From positions 1-6,283 of the forward strand of contig DRBW01000146.1 in NCBI GenBank assembly GCA_011042705.1: DNA of 6,283 nucleotides, written 5' to 3'. This stretch comes from Caldifarciminota bacterium (GTDB taxonomy: Bacteria > Hydrothermota > Hydrothermia > B15-G9 > DRBW01). The notes beneath the pieces are model-generated. The model saw nothing but the letters and a program-made list of their open reading frames with translations. It did no database searches and was not told the origin of the DNA. Positions 4,564-6,283 of this stretch are shown here, piece by piece. Within the stretch, counting starts at the first letter, position 1. Every line of letters starts with the position of its first letter. Both the position numbers and the translations under genes were made by a program.

Positions 4564-6283
4564 GAAAGTTCGGCACTTCGAACCCACCCTGAGAAAATAA
4601 ACGCCGGAAGGGAGCGGACTTCCGTCGTTTCGGCGGAGTTCTATCCTCGCCCTCTCTCCTCCCGAGAGCCGGTATCCCCTGATCCTCCTGCCGGAGGCAT
4701 CATAGAGCACGGCAGTGGCCCCTTTCCCTTTAGGACATGCCAGAAAAACCTCATCCCCCGCCGGATTGGGGTAGAGGGAGAAGCCGATCGGCTCACCGTA
4801 ACGCCCCTCCTCAGTTCCCGTCTCTATGCCGAACCAGTTCAACACCACCCTCAGGATCCCGGTCCTGGTCATGTACTGTGGCTGAGAGGGCACGCCTGAA
4901 ACGCCCTCAAGGCCGAAGGCGAAATAGACGAGCTTCGAACCCGTAACGACATCTTCGCGCCAGACTGCCGCTCCGCCGGTTCCGCTCTCATCGTACGATA
5001 GAAAGAGGTGGGAATCGCCGCAGCTCTCCACCTCGTCCCTGGAATTCTGGTTCTGAGCTCCGCCCTGTCCGGCCGTGAAAAAGGAGCTGAACATCGAGCC
5101 CAGACTGTCTCCCGTTATGCCATAGGCCATGTAGCCCGGATAGGTTCCCTGAAGGAAATGAGCGCCGAGACAATCGGCATAGAAAGAAGTTGTGCCCGCG
5201 CATTCGCCTATGTTCTGGCCCGTAAGGAGGAGGTTCCCTCCCGAATCAAGGAAGGACGCCAGGCTGTCCATTTCCTCGGACGTTAGAGCGACATCTCTTG
5301 AATTTCCGGTGAAGAAAAGGATCGTTCGCGTTGCGAATTCTCCCATGGCCTGAAGGGGGAAAATGCCGTCTTCCCGGGCCTTCCAGAGAACATAGGTGAC
5401 GCCGAGGGAGTCCAGGGAAGCCGTGTAATAATCGGAGAAGCGCGAGAGGGAATCGGCATTGACGAGAAGTAGATCGGCGGGATAAAGGATGAACTGGAAG
5501 TACCCCGCTGAATCGGGAGCCACGTAGAGGGTCTCGAGGTCCACTGGATAGGGAACAGCGGGCATTATGGTGACGGCGAAGGCGGTGTCGGTGAGAGTGA
5601 TCGAGAACTCGCCCGTGAGGGGATCGGTCGTTGTGGAATCCCAGAAAATGCAGGAGTCGCCGAGCAGATCGAAATAGAGTACGGCCCCTATTCCCGATCC
5701 GGCGTTTCCGTCGACGACCTCCCCTGTCACCTCCAGGTAGGGATGGACGCGGATATGGAGGGAGGCAGTATCGTTTGAATTCCTGCCGTCCCCCGGAAGC
5801 TCGGTGTATGCCTTTAACTCGAAGCTCCCCGAATCGGAGGGAACCCAGGCCTGAGGAACTTCCAGCGTGTCGGTGCCGCCAAGCGGAAGGTCGATGACCG
5901 TGTCATGAGCTACTGGCCCTTCCACATGGATCGCAAGGCCATTAATGGAAGAAAGGCCGTAATTGAGGGCACGAAAGGAGAGGAAAAGCGTATCTCCGAG
6001 GAAATAAAGCCCTCCGGCTTCGGGAGACAGAAAGGCACCGATGCCCGCATCGCGGAGGAGGAGCGAATCGGCCAGATTGTAAATCCCCATGAAAACCATA
6101 TAGGAGGACACCCAGCTGTGGTCTCCGTCCGACGAGCCCCACCTTGTGGGCGGCACTCCCCCGTCGTCGTCGAGGTCCTGGACGAGCAGGCTGTCGGTGA
6201 GGGCGTGGTGGTAGAGACAGTAAAGCTCGTTCCCCGAGATCTCAAAGGCAGCCCTGTATCCGTTGGCATACCATATATTCCAC
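4549..6283 (-). CDS. Secreted multidomain protein with T9SS C-terminal sorting domain (3' part, 5' end outside window)
   Basis: The reading frame is open to the window edge: from 6282 it reads WNIWYANGYRAAFEISGN and continues through a GTG at 6156, which is an internal valine and not a start. About 577 residues are visible; the N-terminus and signal peptide lie outside. Modules in order: an unrecognised segment (6282-6025) with an acidic DLDDDGG stretch and HSWVSSYMVFMGI, possibly the end of a catalytic domain; a CARDB-like beta-sandwich (about 6024-5746); a carboxypeptidase-regulatory-like beta domain starting YLEVTGEVVDG (about 5742-5479); and a glutamine-amidotransferase/ThuA-like alpha-beta domain (about 5478-4828) with LLLVNADSLSRF, ILFFTGN, DSGGNLLLTGQNIGE, GGAQNQNSRDEV and KLVYFAFGLEGV. 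Last is a type A Por sorting domain (about 4794-4552) with FSLYPNPAGDEV, LYDASGRRI, LPSGVYFLRVG and a basic hydrophobic tail. Such proteins cross the outer membrane by T9SS and are usually anchored on or released from the cell surface. Catalytic activity is undetermined. The 3' end overlaps pfpI by 15 bases. Confidence 0.88.
   Translation of the reverse strand, partial: WNIWYANGYRAAFEISGNELYCLYHHALTDSLLVQDLDDDGGVPPTRWGSSDGDHSWVSSYMVFMGIYNLADSLLLRDAGIGAFLSPEAGGLYFLGDTLFLSFRALNYGLSSINGLAIHVEGPVAHDTVIDLPLGGTDTLEVPQAWVPSDSGSFELKAYTELPGDGRNSNDTASLHIRVHPYLEVTGEVVDGNAGSGIGAVLYFDLLGDSCIFWDSTTTDPLTGEFSITLTDTAFAVTIMPAVPYPVDLETLYVAPDSAGYFQFILYPADLLLVNADSLSRFSDYYTASLDSLGVTYVLWKAREDGIFPLQAMGEFATRTILFFTGNSRDVALTSEEMDSLASFLDSGGNLLLTGQNIGECAGTTSFYADCLGAHFLQGTYPGYMAYGITGDSLGSMFSSFFTAGQGGAQNQNSRDEVESCGDSHLFLSYDESGTGGAAVWREDVVTGSKLVYFAFGLEGVSGVPSQPQYMTRTGILRVVLNWFGIETGTEEGRYGEPIGFSLYPNPAGDEVFLACPKGKGATAVLYDASGRRIRGYRLSGGERARIELRRNDGSPLPSGVYFLRVGSKCRTFLHLR
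4601..4630 (+). terminator. Possible hairpin terminator of the pfpI operon
   Basis: ACGcCGGAAG (4601-4610) pairs with CTTCCGtCGT (4619-4628), with one mismatch and an eight-base loop, and is followed by only three T's (4628-4630). It lies 38 bases past the pfpI stop but inside the 3' coding end of the convergent gene. The minus-strand exit side reads GTTTATTTTC, which is T-rich but precedes that gene's stop codon. The sequence also simply encodes the sorting domain, so the hairpin may be accidental. Confidence 0.2.

Noticed and set aside
4568..4583. Small hairpin GTTCG / CGAAC just past pfpI
   Set aside because: The stem is five bases with a six-base loop and no T tract, too weak to call a terminator.
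4549..6156. Surface-protein gene starting at GTG 6156
   Set aside because: The frame remains open upstream to the window edge with protein-like composition, and no ribosome binding site precedes this GTG, so it is an internal valine and the gene is partial.
1..6283. Mobile element, CRISPR array, toxin-antitoxin or defence island
   Set aside because: No transposase or integrase, no repeat-spacer pattern, no paired small ORFs, and no tRNA were seen; all six genes have recognisable housekeeping or envelope families.

Overview
The window looks like chromosomal DNA from a Gram-negative bacterium. A heptose epimerase for LPS core (hldD) implies an outer membrane. A long surface protein ending in a type IX secretion (Por) C-terminal sorting domain points to the FCB side of the tree (Bacteroidetes, Chlorobi, Fibrobacteres, or candidate phyla such as WOR-3, TA06 or Zixibacteria). 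The exact phylum is inference; nothing here is a clean marker. Housekeeping-type promoters (TTGACA / TATAAT-like) are readable at every gap that could hold one.

Layout, left to right. Positions 1-130 hold no gene but contain a perfect 18-bp hairpin that probably ends the hldD transcript. hldD (131-1108, minus) is transcribed away from a 217-bp gap with back-to-back promoters. On the other side of the gap, an M29-family metallo-aminopeptidase (1326-2429, plus) starts at a TTG with a strong Shine-Dalgarno. It meets a DRG/Obg-like GTPase with a C-terminal TGS domain (2436-3428, minus) tail to tail, with 6 bp between stops. A 90-bp gap (3429-3518) then separates the GTPase from a two-gene operon on the plus strand: a CDP-alcohol phosphatidyltransferase-like membrane protein (3519-4052), overlapped by 11 bp by a PfpI/DJ-1 family protein (4042-4563). 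The last gene (4549 to beyond 6283, minus) is the 3' part of a secreted, multi-domain, T9SS-sorted protein. It converges on pfpI with a 15-bp overlap.

The genes do not form one pathway. They alternate in direction as separate housekeeping or cell-envelope units: LPS heptose, peptide turnover, a translation-associated GTPase, a phospholipid-type head-group transferase with a stress/quality-control protein, and a surface protein. I see no mobile element, CRISPR array, tRNA, rRNA or defence system. The most notable signal is the 90-bp gap at 3429-3518. Both genes there lack a Shine-Dalgarno and have -10 boxes about 6-9 bp from their ATG. This suggests a divergent pair of leaderless transcripts, with the two -35 boxes lying in a short dyad. 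The rest reads as an ordinary region.
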